Below are positions 44,833-53,733 of a stretch of 64,000 nt of DNA, piece after piece. Location of the stretch: contig JAPSHX010000014.1 of assembly GCA_031179305.1 (NCBI GenBank), positions 38,735 through 102,734 on the forward strand, in the 5' to 3' direction. Made by a program: the position numbers and the translations under genes. Under the pieces are notes generated by a model that worked only from the letters and a program-made list of their open reading frames with translations, was not told the origin of the DNA and did not search any database. The stretch's first letter is position 1. Every line of letters starts with the position of its first letter. This DNA is from Paenarthrobacter sp. Lineage in GTDB: Bacteria; Actinomycetota; Actinomycetes; Actinomycetales; Micrococcaceae.

Positions 44833-45516
44833 CTAGAGGATCAGGTCATTGAGGCGTTTGAGGAATGCGGCCATGGCATCGCGCTGCACGGGCTCGCCAG
44901 GGTGGAAAGAGCTACTGTAGTTGGGGCCTGGATAGCCGGTAGTTATGGCTGTGGAAAGCAGCCAGGAAATCTCGCGGAAGAAAGGGTTGCTCGAACTCAC
45001 ATCAGTGAAGTTGGATGCGACGTCCGGCTGCAGGATAGGAGGACTGCCCTTGATGCGGTAGAGGAAGGCAGCCATCGCTTCCCGGGTAACGGTTCCGCCT
45101 GGCCGGAATGTTCTGGACCTGTCGGGCTCGACCCAGCCTGTCGTCACGCCCGTTGATGCCAGCCACGATATCTCCTTGTAGAACTGCATGCCCGGTGCGA
45201 CGTCCTTAAACGGCGACACCGACGGCGCTGAATACGCCGGGCTCCCGGCATACCGGTACAGGAATGCGGCCATCGCCTCGCGGGAGATGGACTCCGTAGG
45301 CCGGAACGTCCTGATCTGGTTGGCGTCGACCCAACCAGTGGTGATGCCCTTATAGGATGCCCACTGGATTTGGTTGTAGAACTGCGTGTCCGCAGTGACA
45401 TCGGCGAACAAGAGTCCTGGGGGAGGAGGAGCCAGTGCCTGGGATGGAGCGGCCAGGCCACCTAGAAGGATCATGGCGGTCGCGGCGGCACCTAACGACT
45501 TTAGAGCTTTTTTCAA
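44833..45516 (-). CDS. Small secreted protein made only of SLH-type repeats
   Basis: TTG 45516 follows a GGGGGAAAA site. The 227-residue protein has a signal peptide (MKKALKSLGAAATAMILLGG, then APSQA) and three SLH-type repeats (about 35-95, 100-160, 165-225) with GITTGWVDA, REAMAAFLYR and DVAPGMQFYKEISWLA blocks. There is no further domain, so it may act as a structural or spacer surface protein. It is transcribed opposite to the other SLH genes. Confidence 0.88.
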   Translation of the reverse strand: MKKALKSLGAAATAMILLGGLAAPSQALAPPPPGLLFADVTADTQFYNQIQWASYKGITTGWVDANQIRTFRPTESISREAMAAFLYRYAGSPAYSAPSVSPFKDVAPGMQFYKEISWLASTGVTTGWVEPDRSRTFRPGGTVTREAMAAFLYRIKGSPPILQPDVASNFTDVSSSNPFFREISWLLSTAITTGYPGPNYSSSFHPGEPVQRDAMAAFLKRLNDLIL

Positions 45517-46248
45517 TTTTCCCCCGGAATTATCACAACCACGTATTTACGAAAGACTAGCCGACTCCCGTGTTGGTCCTGCAACGACAAGCCGAGTCTT
45601 CCATCGACGGCGAGCGAGCACGTGGAGGAGTCAGTGCGGTACGCCGGCTGGATGAGAAACGTATGATATAGGCTTCGCAGAGTCGCGGTGCGGCAAATGC
45701 CAGCGTCAGTTCCTGAGGATATCTGTGGGTGAACCTCTACGTGGCCCCTTGCGGGAGCGCCACATTTCTTTTCGACGGCTTCGTGTGGGCCGTCTTTATT
45801 TTTCTACTTCAGAATTCGGGGTTAAACGAGATAGCTTTTCCGGGCGCATGTCTGCTCCCAGGGCATAACTCGGTGGCTACTTGACGGGATCTTCATTATC
45901 GGCTCTGTAAATCGAGCCGGGGGAGGGCCTGCAAAGGGGCAAGCAGTGGTTTGCCTGCCTTGGTTACGGATGCCCTTTTTCAGGTCTATTCGCCCGGCAA
46001 GGGCTCTGCCGTTTGCAAAGGCTCACGATCGTTTCGACGTCTATCCAACATGTGAGTGCTTATCGGCTCACTCCAGAGCGACCAAGGCCTCCCGGGCTGG
46101 ATCGTCGCCACCTGGAACAGGACGGTTTCCTCTTTGGCGTCTGCCCCGGGCCATGCCAACGGCGGGCATATACGACACCAGCAACCCGCTCGGGTGAAAC
46201 AACTATGTCCAATCGCTGAAGGGTAATGACCCGCGCGCTCAACTGGAG
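45517..46248. other. Intergenic region holding a possible small RNA
   Basis: No protein-coding frame is convincing in these 732 bp. The first 60 bp carry the promoter and G5 ribosome site of the leftward SLH gene. See the candidate RNA at 45662-45803. Confidence 0.4.
45662..45803 (+). ncRNA. Candidate small RNA with intrinsic terminator
   Basis: TATGAT (45662-45667) could be a -10 box. A hairpin with GTGGC and GCCAC ends follows near 45740-45762, then GACGGC (45774-45779) pairs with GCCGTC (45789-45794) followed by TTTATTTTT. No gene precedes this terminator, so a short non-coding transcript is possible. No known RNA family was recognised. Confidence 0.3.
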
Positions 46249-47190
46249 TCAGTCGAGTAGCGCTACGCCGAACTCGGTGACGACGGCCCGCAATTCCCTG
46301 AGGTAGTGCTGCGCTTGGTCGGTGAGCGGGATCGCTGCGTGGCCGATCCAGCCGATCTCGATGCGTTCGTCAACGTCGAGCGGGATGGCGACGATCTCCG
46401 GGTCGAGCTGCCCGCTGATGATGCCCGTCGAAATGGTGTAGCCGTGAAGCCCGATCATGAGGTTGAAGATCGTGGCACGGTCAGAGACCCGTATCTCCTG
46501 CTTACTGGACATGGTGGAGAGAATCTCCTCCGCGAAGTAAAAGGAGTTGTTCGCACCTTGATCGAAGGTTAGCCGCGGTAAGCCGGCGAGATCGTCGAGG
46601 GTCGCACGCTCTTTTGTGGCGAGCGGGTTGTTCCGTGAAATGAAAATGTGCGGATCGGCGAGGAAAAGCGGAGTGAACGCGAGCCCGGATTCCCGGAGCA
46701 GCTTGTCGATGACCTTCCGGTTGAAATCATTCCGGTAGAGGATGCCTATCTCGCTGCGGAGCGTCCGGACATCCTCGATGATGTCCCAGGTGCGGGACTC
46801 ACGGAGCGAGAATTCGTATTCGGCCACGTCAGTGGCTTTGACCATCCGGACGAAGGCGTCCACCGCGAACGAGTAGTGCTGTGTTGACACCCCGAGCAGA
46901 CGTCGCCGCGGTGGCCTGCCAAGGTAGCGCTGCTCGAGGAGAGCGAACTGCTCGACGACCTGTCTCGCGTAGCCGAGGAACTCTACCCCGTCGGCGGTGA
47001 GGGTGGCCCCGCGGGCGGAGCGCACCAGGAGCGCACGGCCAACCCGGGCCTCAAGGTCCTTCATCGATGCGGACATCGTCGGCTGCGCTACGTAGAGAAG
47101 ATCGGCCGCGGCGGAGATCGAGCCCTCTGCTGCAACTTCTATGAAGTAGCGGAGCTGTTGCAGGGTCAATCCGCTGGAAATCTGGGCCAT
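46249..47190 (-). CDS. LysR-family regulator of the mesX-mesD operon
   Basis: The 313-residue protein has the LysR winged HTH (TLQQLRYFIEVAAEGSISAA, AQPTMSASMKDLEARVGRAL, residues about 8-65) and a full periplasmic-binding-like effector domain. It is divergent from the mes operon across 120 bp, with a symmetrical T-N11-A type site close to its own start. Control of methionine synthesis is inferred from this arrangement. Confidence 0.9.
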   Translation of the reverse strand: MAQISSGLTLQQLRYFIEVAAEGSISAAADLLYVAQPTMSASMKDLEARVGRALLVRSARGATLTADGVEFLGYARQVVEQFALLEQRYLGRPPRRRLLGVSTQHYSFAVDAFVRMVKATDVAEYEFSLRESRTWDIIEDVRTLRSEIGILYRNDFNRKVIDKLLRESGLAFTPLFLADPHIFISRNNPLATKERATLDDLAGLPRLTFDQGANNSFYFAEEILSTMSSKQEIRVSDRATIFNLMIGLHGYTISTGIISGQLDPEIVAIPLDVDERIEIGWIGHAAIPLTDQAQHYLRELRAVVTEFGVALLD

Positions 47191-47199
47191 AGGCAGATT

Positions 47200-47215
47200 C
47201 TATATCAATGCATAG
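47200..47215. promoter_or_regulatory. Probable LysR-binding site
   Basis: CTATATCAATGCATAG is a partial palindrome (CTAT ... ATAG) with the T-N11-A layout of LysR operators, 10 bp upstream of the LysR start and about 100 bp before mesX. Confidence 0.5.
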
Positions 47216-47310
47216 CAACCACTAGTTACCTGATACCCCGCCCTAGGCTGCACCATGGATACATCCCCTTCGGAAAGGCCGTCTCCGGCCGATCAACGGA
47301 TTGGCAGCAC

Positions 47311-48303
47311 ATGGCAGACGACTTCACCTTCAGTATCACCACGACCCCCTTCGACGAGGACTACTCCCCGTCGGAAGGCTCGCGGATCACCACGAATTTC
47401 GCCAACCTGGCACGGGGCGAGCACCGCCAGGAGAACCTGCGCAACGCCTTGACCATGATTCGGCGCCGCTTCAATGATCTTGCCAGCTGGGACAACCCGG
47501 ACCGGGACCGTTACACGCTCGAGCTTGAGATCGTTTCTGTGCAGATTGAGTTCACTGCCGAGGGTACGGATCAGCAGTTCCCCCTGTTCGAGGTTCTAGA
47601 CATCCAGATCGTTGACCAGTTGAACGGGGTCCGTCACCAAGGGATCGTGGGGAACAACTTCTCCTCCTATGTCCGTGACTTCGACTTCAGCGTGGTACTG
47701 CCAGCGGCATCAGCGGAGGCAGGCAAGCCCACCGTTCCCGAGGACTTCGGCGATCTTCACGGCAAACTGTTCCAGCAATTCCTTGATTCCCCGGCATGCC
47801 AGGAACGTTTCCCGCAGCCGCCAGTGGTGTGCATCAGCGTCTCCACGACCAAGACGTACCGGCGAACGGAGAACCATCACCCGGTCCTGGGTGTCGAGTA
47901 CCAGCAGGACGAGTTCTCACTGACGGACGCGTACTTCGCAAAGATGGGGCTGCAGGTTCGCTACTTCATGCCACGTGGCAGCGTTGCGCCGCTGGCCTTC
48001 TATTTCCGCGGCGACCTGCTCAACGACTACTCCAACCTGCAGCTGATCGGCACGATCAGCACCATGGAGACGTTCCAGAAGATCTACCGCCCGGAAATTT
48101 ACAACGCGAACTCCGCCGCCGCCGTCGTCTATCAGCCGAGTCTGGGAGAGCAGGATTACTCGCGGACCCAGATCGATTACGACCGCGTCGAGCGTAGTCA
48201 GCTCGCGGTCATTCAGGCGAAGTACACGGAGGAACACTTCATCACGCCCCACAAGGATCTATTGGACCAGTGGACCGCCAAGTACCCCGCTCTCGTCAAC
48301 TGA
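47311..48303 (+). CDS. mesX: MesX (DUF1852), partner of the core methionine synthase
   Basis: ATG 47311 starts a 330-residue protein (MADDFTFSITTTPFDEDYSP, then ITTNFANLARGEHRQENLRN) matching DUF1852. The MesD class of folate-independent methionine synthases is known to need MesX and oxygen. The gene sits directly upstream of mesD (21-bp gap) as is typical. Upstream in-frame codons extending to 47158 overlap the regulator and are not used. Confidence 0.88.
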   Translation: MADDFTFSITTTPFDEDYSPSEGSRITTNFANLARGEHRQENLRNALTMIRRRFNDLASWDNPDRDRYTLELEIVSVQIEFTAEGTDQQFPLFEVLDIQIVDQLNGVRHQGIVGNNFSSYVRDFDFSVVLPAASAEAGKPTVPEDFGDLHGKLFQQFLDSPACQERFPQPPVVCISVSTTKTYRRTENHHPVLGVEYQQDEFSLTDAYFAKMGLQVRYFMPRGSVAPLAFYFRGDLLNDYSNLQLIGTISTMETFQKIYRPEIYNANSAAAVVYQPSLGEQDYSRTQIDYDRVERSQLAVIQAKYTEEHFITPHKDLLDQWTAKYPALVN

Positions 48304-48323
48304 CCCACGGAGAATCGTCAATC

Positions 48324-49370
48324 ATGAACACACTTTTGCCCACCACTGTTGTTGGAAGCCTGCCCAAACCATCGTGGCTCGCACAGCCGGAGACTCTGTG
48401 GTCTCCCTGGAAGCTGGAGGGAGATGCGCTGCTCGAGGGCAAGCAGGATGCGCTGCGCATAGCCATCCACGAGCAGAGCCGACGCGGTATCGACATCGTC
48501 AGCGACGGCGAGCAAACCCGCCAGCACTTCGTCACGACCTTCATCGAGCATCTCAGCGGGGTCGACTTTGAACAGCGCAAGACCGTGCGCATCCGCGATC
48601 GCTACGACGCGAGCGTGCCCACCGTCGTCGGAGCGGTGCGGCGCGAGCGGCCGGTATTCGTCGACGACGCAAAGTTCCTCCGCGCAACCACTGACCGGCC
48701 GATCAAATGGACTCTTCCCGGTCCAATGACCATGGTGGACACACTCTTCGATGACCACTACAAGAGCCGCGAGAAGCTGGCCTGGGAGTTCGCTGCGATC
48801 CTGAACCAGGAGGCGAAAGAGCTGGAGGCGGCCGGCGTGGACATCATCCAGTTCGACGAGCCCGCGTTCAATGTTTTCCTCGATGAGGTCAAGGACTGGG
48901 GCGTGGCTGCGCTTGAGCGAGCGGCAGAAGGGCTGCGTGCGGAGACCGCTGTGCATATCTGCTATGGCTACGGGATCAAGGCGAATAATGACTGGAAGGC
49001 GACGCTCGGCTCGCAGTGGCGGCAGTACGAGGAAACGTTCCCGCTGCTTCAGAGCTCCAGCATCGACATTATCTCGCTGGAATCCCAGAACTCCCACGTG
49101 CCCATGGACCTCATCGAGCTCCTCCGCGGCAAGAAAGTCATGCTCGGGGCAATCGACGTCGCAAGCGAGACCATCGAGACCCCGGAGGAAGTCGCCGATA
49201 CCCTCCGCAAGGCCCTGCAGTTCGTCGATGCGGACAAGCTCATCCCCAGCTCCAACTGCGGCATGGCACCGTTCCCCCGCGACGTCGCACTGGCCAAACT
49301 GAGTGCCCTCAGCGCAGGGACGAGAATCGTTCGCGAGGAACTCGAGCGCTCCGCACCCAAGGTGTCCTAA
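48324..49370 (+). CDS. mesD: MesD-type core methionine synthase (MetE C-terminal-like, folate-independent)
   Basis: The 348-residue protein equals only the catalytic half of MetE: TTVVGSLPKPSWLAQP at the start, VSDGEQTRQHF, LPGPMTMVDTL, IIQFDEPAFNV, and the zinc ligands in AVHICYGYG (His and Cys) and SSNCGMAPF (Cys). The folate-binding N-terminal half of MetE is absent. Core enzymes of this kind methylate homocysteine with a non-folate methyl donor. The CGGAGA site lies before ATG 48324. Confidence 0.9.
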   Translation: MNTLLPTTVVGSLPKPSWLAQPETLWSPWKLEGDALLEGKQDALRIAIHEQSRRGIDIVSDGEQTRQHFVTTFIEHLSGVDFEQRKTVRIRDRYDASVPTVVGAVRRERPVFVDDAKFLRATTDRPIKWTLPGPMTMVDTLFDDHYKSREKLAWEFAAILNQEAKELEAAGVDIIQFDEPAFNVFLDEVKDWGVAALERAAEGLRAETAVHICYGYGIKANNDWKATLGSQWRQYEETFPLLQSSSIDIISLESQNSHVPMDLIELLRGKKVMLGAIDVASETIETPEEVADTLRKALQFVDADKLIPSSNCGMAPFPRDVALAKLSALSAGTRIVREELERSAPKVS

Positions 49371-49372
49371 CG

Positions 49373-49945
49373 ATGTTTCATGCCTATCCCACCGACACTT
49401 GGCTGGGGGCTCCGAAGAAATCCTTCCCGCAGTCCCTCTCGGCCGACGAATTCAAAGCACTGTTCCGTGGCCACCCGGGAGGTGTCGCCGTCATCACGGC
49501 GGATGCCGGCGAAGGACCCGTGGCGCTGACGGTATCGTCGGTGGTGTCAGTGAGTGCGGAACCTCCGTTGCTGATTTTCTCGGTCTCGGCACTGTCCTCT
49601 GCGTCCGAGGTGCTTTCGCGCGCCGAAACCGTCGTCGTGCACCTGCTGGACGCGCACGACGTCGACTTGGCGAAGTTTGGAGCGACCCCCGGCGCCGACC
49701 GCTTTGACCAGACGCATCGCTGGTCCGCCCTTGCAACCGGCGAAGCGGTGTATGACGATGTCCGCGCCTGGGTGCGCTGCGCCGTCATCAATCGCATGGA
49801 GGTGGGGACTTCCACCATCGTCGCCGTTCACGCCCTGGAGTCCCGCGTGATGCGTGACGTCCCAGCGGGCGAACCCGGCGACGCCTTGGTCTACCACAAC
49901 CGCTCATGGCACCGCCTGGGCGAGCATTCCAAGCTTGGCGGCTAA
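49373..49945 (+). CDS. Flavin reductase-like (FMN-binding split barrel) protein
   Basis: ATG 49373 is two bases after the mesD stop. The 190-residue protein has the flavin reductase domain: FKALFRGHPGGVAVITADAG, ALTVSSVVSVSAEPPLLIFS and the late ALVYHNRSWHRLG. It probably supplies reduced flavin for the oxygen-dependent MesX/MesD reaction; that role is inference from operon position. A strong hairpin terminator follows. Confidence 0.88.
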   Translation: MFHAYPTDTWLGAPKKSFPQSLSADEFKALFRGHPGGVAVITADAGEGPVALTVSSVVSVSAEPPLLIFSVSALSSASEVLSRAETVVVHLLDAHDVDLAKFGATPGADRFDQTHRWSALATGEAVYDDVRAWVRCAVINRMEVGTSTIVAVHALESRVMRDVPAGEPGDALVYHNRSWHRLGEHSKLGG

Positions 49946-49985
49946 GCGCCGCGCCACCAACGCGAGGCGCCAAGCCGAACAGCGC

Positions 49986-50015
49986 ACGACGGCGGGAGGA
50001 AACTCCCGCCGTCGT
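49986..50015 (+). terminator. Hairpin terminator of the mes operon
   Basis: Perfect 13-bp arms ACGACGGCGGGAG (49986-49998) and CTCCCGCCGTCGT (50003-50015) with a GAAA tetraloop. Confidence 0.85.
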
Positions 50016-50252
50016 CCTCGTTAACAACGGAGCGTCCATCGACTTCGTGAACTGCTGGGATGCAACCCTGATCTGCCCGCATGCGCCGCTTCGGTCCGCC
50101 CTTGAGAAGCACCCACCGAAAGCGTTTTGACGGCACCGTACTGTCGATCGATGAGTTACATCATGTCTCCACCTACACCGAAGCGAATCGCTCGGCGCGC
50201 TCCTGCGTGAGGTCATGAACGGCCCAAACGTGCACATCGACGCGATGACCAC
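50016..50252. other. Spacer after the mes operon
   Basis: One frame ending at 50130 has protein-like composition (GASIDFVNCWDATLICPHAP) but no start signal. It may be a decayed gene end. Confidence 0.25.
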
Positions 50253-50513
50253 TTATCGAAGTGGACCGGAGGCCCACACCTTGTAAACGAGCTTGAGCTT
50301 GAGAACTGCAGGAGCACGTTCGGCGAACCCCAACAAGACATATCGTCCGTATGCGGCGGGTGGTCTCCCACGGAGGAGCAAGGCCGGGGTTCGGTGGAGC
50401 GTTCCGTCATCCCGCCTCGAAGTCAACTCTTTCATGGGTGCGAAATTACCCGAGACCACGGCGTCAAGCGCATGGTGGTAGGGCTCCAGGATCAGATCGA
50501 TACTCCCTGACAT
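50253..50513 (-). pseudogene. SnoaL-like (NTF2 fold) gene remnant
   Basis: From ATG 50513 the first 35 residues (ILEPYHHALDAVVSGNFAPM, then KELTSRRDDGTL) resemble the start of SnoaL-like proteins, where F-x-x-x-x-L-x-S-x-R-D-D-V-T-L is typical. After TLHRTP the sequence departs from the family, indicating frameshift or truncation. Identification is tentative. Confidence 0.35.
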
Positions 50514-50891
50514 GGTCCCTCCAACGTCCGGCTTGGAGCCTTGTCGCCCAAGCGGCGGCCGCCTCTGCGGCCATAGTGACACCACCACCCCGGGAGTCCA
50601 GCGGCTTTCGTTGGCCCTTACACAGGATGCTTATCGGCATTAGAACCACGCGAGAAGAAGTAGTTGCGGCAACTCCTGTGCCCCAACGAATTCGTCGCTC
50701 CCGAGGAACGGATTGAGCAACCCCCTGCTCTCCACGACAGGCCCTTCTAGGCTTGGAAATAGCAGCGCAGCTCCTAATAGTTCTTTGGCTTGAGAACCCA
50801 GTATGGAGGCCTCCCTTGGGCCCTACAGCGATAAGACCCACGCTGGATGGGGTTACCGGAGTGGCGGGGGCTTGGAAGGTACGCTGAGGAT
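50514..50891. other. Intergenic region with a repeated TTATCGG-GAAGTRG motif
   Basis: TTATCGGC (50632-50639) followed by GAAGTAG 18 bases later is the first of three related ~50-bp segments (others at 60082 and 62283). No gene is supported. Confidence 0.4.
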
Positions 50892-51449
50892 ATGGCCGAT
50901 GGGGAACCTACTGCACAGACGATCCAGCCGAAGAACAAGCGCACCTGGAAGCGCAAAAGCCTGGCCAAGCGACAGCGGGACGCCCGGGAATGGCTTGAAC
51001 GTGTCGTCCCGCCCGAACGGATCACCGACGAACGCGTGGGCGAGTTGGCAGACGTTGTCGACAGGTACCGGCCCGGGACCAAGTACCAGCTCATTGCCGA
51101 CGCCATGGTGAGAAACAATGAAGTTCCTACCATCGAGAGAGTTGCTGCTCGCTACGAATCCCGCAAAAACGCCTGGCTGCGCCGCAACGCTAGAAGCTCG
51201 TTCGTGGACCTTCCCCCTACCGCTGTTGACCAGCTCACCGGGATGATCTGTGCATCCTGGACACGTCGCGGCCACGGACCCACATGGTCAGAAGTTCGCG
51301 CCGTGATGAACTGGGACCGCGCCCAAACCCGACACGCCCTTACCAGGCTCCGCGCCGAGGGCCTCATTTCTTTCACAACCGACAGCGGTTCCCTGACTTT
51401 GACAGGCAAAGCCGTGCGTGGCACGACCGATGCCAGGAACTCGGCCTGA
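50892..51449 (+). CDS. Hypothetical protein with winged-helix-like C-terminus
   Basis: ATG 50892 gives 185 residues. The basic N-terminus (KNKRTWKRKSLAKRQRDARE) precedes two helical regions. The last 60 residues look like a winged helix (WSEVRAVMNWDRAQTRHALT, RLRAEGLISFTTDSGSLTLT). The gene stands alone. Family not recognised. Confidence 0.65.
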   Translation: MADGEPTAQTIQPKNKRTWKRKSLAKRQRDAREWLERVVPPERITDERVGELADVVDRYRPGTKYQLIADAMVRNNEVPTIERVAARYESRKNAWLRRNARSSFVDLPPTAVDQLTGMICASWTRRGHGPTWSEVRAVMNWDRAQTRHALTRLRAEGLISFTTDSGSLTLTGKAVRGTTDARNSA

Positions 51450-51612
51450 GCGCTGCCAGGTTGTCGTACTTGGGGAAAATCAATCGGATTTACGCGACTT
51501 GATCGGCGGCAAAGCGACGCTGCAGCAGTGAGGGGTCGAAGACACTGCCTATCCCGTATCCGGTTGATCCGCAGCCTGATTCGGTGCGCCGCATACCTCA
51601 GGCTTCGTGCCG

Positions 51613-51636
51613 ATTGTCCAAAGCGCTTTGGACAAT
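51613..51636. repeat. Perfect 24-bp palindrome
   Basis: ATTGTCCAAAGC followed directly by its reverse complement GCTTTGGACAAT, with no spacer. It lies between two convergent coding units. It could be an operator, a recombination site or a terminator-like cruciform. Confidence 0.6.
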
Positions 51637-51693
51637 TACCGCTGTGACCAGCTTGGAGAACTAGAGACGACTTTGAAGCCACCATCGGAAATC

Positions 51694-52317
51694 TTAGTCG
51701 TCCGCAATTCCAGGGTCAGCCACGGTTCCTTGCTCCAGTGCAGCGGTGATGGCTGCGGGGGAGGGGAGTGCTTCGCGTTCCCTGGCCGGGAGCGTTTCGT
51801 AGGTGTAGGAGGTGACGGCGATGGGCTGGGAGGAACCATCCAGTGCATAGTGGACCGTGGGTTCGTGCTTAGACCCGCACACCAGCATGCCCACGGCGTG
51901 CGCCATACCGGGAAACTTCACGCGGTCATCGACTGCGGCGACGAAGAATTTCAGCTGCCCCAGATGCTCCGGCCGGAACTTTCCGGACTTTAGCTCCACA
52001 ACCACGAATCTTTTTGTGAGTACGTGCACCAACAGCAGATCGATGTAGAAGTCCTCACCCTCGACGTCCAGTTGGTACTGGCGGCCGTAGAAGACAAAAC
52101 CTCGGCCGAGCTCAGCCAAGGTTTGGGTCATGCGTTGGGTCATGACCTCTTCGATGGCCAATTTCTCGGCCTCACTGGCCAGTCCGAGGAAGTCCAGTAC
52201 CAAGGGGTCCTTGGCCCTCACCCGCGCCCGTACCGTTCCGGTGTCATTGTGCGCTGCCGAGGAGCTGTTTAATGCTGCGTTCGGATGCGTCGGCACCGTC
52301 CTGCAGGGTTTCGGCAT
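51694..52317 (-). pseudogene. C-terminal nuclease half of a DUF1016 (YhcG/PD-(D/E)XK) protein
   Basis: The product (about 207 codons) contains the C-terminal domain of DUF1016: LDFLGLASEAEKLAIEEVMT, LAELGRGFVFYGRQYQLDVE, DFYIDLLLVHVLTKRFVVVE, LKSGKFRPEHLGQLKFFVAA, ending at 51694. Asp in IDLL and Glu-x-Lys in VELK form the PD-(D/E)XK site. The N-terminal winged-helix half (about 150 residues) is absent, and the first 25 codons are unrelated. It is most likely a truncated remnant, although the nuclease fold is intact. Confidence 0.65.
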
Positions 52318-52391
52318 GAGGTGGGGTAGACCTCTTCTGTGGTCCGTCCGTGTAGAGGCGTGACCGAGCCAGCGGGAGAGCGCGAACAGCC

Positions 52392-52523
52392 TGCTGGGTG
52401 GCGAGCGAAGGCATCAGCCAATGTTACGTTGGCTATGACGGGTCATTGTTGTTCGGGCCCGCTGGTTCAGTCACCCGCGATGCGATGGTCGCATTCACCA
52501 ATCGCTTCAACCACTGTTATTGA
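52392..52523 (+). pseudogene. Remnant SLH repeat
   Basis: A frame from about 52392 to TGA 52521-52523 reads CWVASEGISQCYVGYDGSLL, then GPAGSVTRDAMVAFTNRF. It matches one SLH repeat of the intact genes (W-L-A-x-x-G-I-S-x-G-W ... RDAMAAFLYR). No start or flanking repeats remain. Confidence 0.65.
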
Positions 52524-52712
52524 ACAGTTGAGAAACGTCCTCCGCCGTCAATTCGGGGTCGAGCTCTTGGGGTGTCACATATCTCGGCGTTGCATGACGG
52601 TCAAGTCAAATGATTGCGGTGGTTGCCCTCATCTTCCTAGACTATCGCTGACACGATTGACAGCACATTTGGGGGGGGGCGGCCTTCGGCACCCGGGCGA
52701 AAGGCTCAGATT
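52524..52712 (+). promoter_or_regulatory. Leader of an SLH gene with TTGACA box and G9 tract
   Basis: TTGACA (52657-52662) is followed by a run of nine G (52671-52679) 34 bp before the TTG start at 52713. A GAAAGG ribosome site lies just before the start. The homopolymer sits where spacing between promoter elements or transcript start could be altered by slippage. Confidence 0.45.
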
Positions 52713-53717
52713 TTGAAAATTGCATACTTTGGCCGCGCAGTGACTGCCGCGGTTCTGGCGGTAATGTCAGCGGCGGCGTTGGCCGGTTTCGCGGCAGCCG
52801 GGGAGGACTTCTCACCACCGTCTCCTTGGTCCCGGCAACTGGAATCTCCGGCCGGTGCCACAGGCCAGGCCGGGTTCGCCGATGTCCTTCCGGGTGCACA
52901 GTTCTCTGCGGAAATCTATTGGCTAGCCAAAAAAGGCATCTCCACGGGATGGGTGGAATCCAACGGATCCAGGACCTTCCGACCGGTCCAGCCTGTCAAC
53001 CGTGATGCCATGGCCGCGTTCTTGTACCGGCTGGCCGGGTCACCGGCCTATACCCCTCCGGCCAGCTCCCCGTTTACTGATGTACCCGTGAGAACCCAGT
53101 TCTATAAAGAGATCACCTGGTTGGCCAGCAAGGGCGTCTCTACTGGCTGGGTAGAAGGGGGCGGCTCCAGAACCTTCCGACCGGTGCAGCCAGTCAACCG
53201 CGACGCGATGGCCGCGTTCATGTACCGCTTTGCCAATTCGCCTAGCTTCGTCGCACCCGCGAACTCGCCCTTCTCCGACGTGCCCGTGGGCACGCAGTTC
53301 TACAAGGAGATCACTTGGCTGGCAAGCACCGCCATATCCAGCGGTTGGACCGAAACCGACGGTTCCAAGACCTATCGCCCCGTGCAGCCCGTGAACCGTG
53401 ACGCAATGGCAGCCTTTATGTTCCGGTACTCCACCATTTTCTACCCGCCGGTGAAGGTCCTCACGCAAGACCTGCCCCCGGCAGTTGCGGGCAATTCGTA
53501 TCAGGCAATGTTGGTGGCAACCGATGGAACTGAACCCTATACATGGACTGTTGTATCCGGAGGCCTCCCCGCTGGACTCAACCTTGACCCCAGCACTGGG
53601 ACCATTACGGGCACACCAGCAGTTTCGGGTACTTGGACCCTGACGTTCATGGTGACGGACGCAAGTAACGATCTCGCGTATTTCAGCCCTGAGCTGGTCA
53701 TCTCCCCACAGCCGTAG
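52713..53717 (+). CDS. Secreted SLH-repeat protein with a putative Ig-like domain
   Basis: TTG 52713 follows GAAAGG. The 334-residue protein has a signal peptide (VTAAVLAVMSAAALAGFAAA), three SLH-type repeats (about 50-245; GISTGWVES, NRDAMAAFLYR, VGTQFYKEITWLAS) and a C-terminal putative Ig domain (LPPAVAGNSYQAMLVATDGT, GGLPAGLNLDPSTGTITGTP). It resembles the first half of the 38.7-kb protein. It is followed directly by the broken integrase. Confidence 0.88.
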   Translation: MKIAYFGRAVTAAVLAVMSAAALAGFAAAGEDFSPPSPWSRQLESPAGATGQAGFADVLPGAQFSAEIYWLAKKGISTGWVESNGSRTFRPVQPVNRDAMAAFLYRLAGSPAYTPPASSPFTDVPVRTQFYKEITWLASKGVSTGWVEGGGSRTFRPVQPVNRDAMAAFMYRFANSPSFVAPANSPFSDVPVGTQFYKEITWLASTAISSGWTETDGSKTYRPVQPVNRDAMAAFMFRYSTIFYPPVKVLTQDLPPAVAGNSYQAMLVATDGTEPYTWTVVSGGLPAGLNLDPSTGTITGTPAVSGTWTLTFMVTDASNDLAYFSPELVISPQP

Positions 53718-53733
53718 CCCGAACCCTGTACCG

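Noticed and set aside
47158..47310. Upstream extension of mesX
   Set aside because: The added codons overlap the LysR start and operator and do not resemble the family.
50213..50410. Second minus-strand frame over the SnoaL-like remnant
   Set aside because: It does not restore the family motif after the break, so it was not joined to the remnant.
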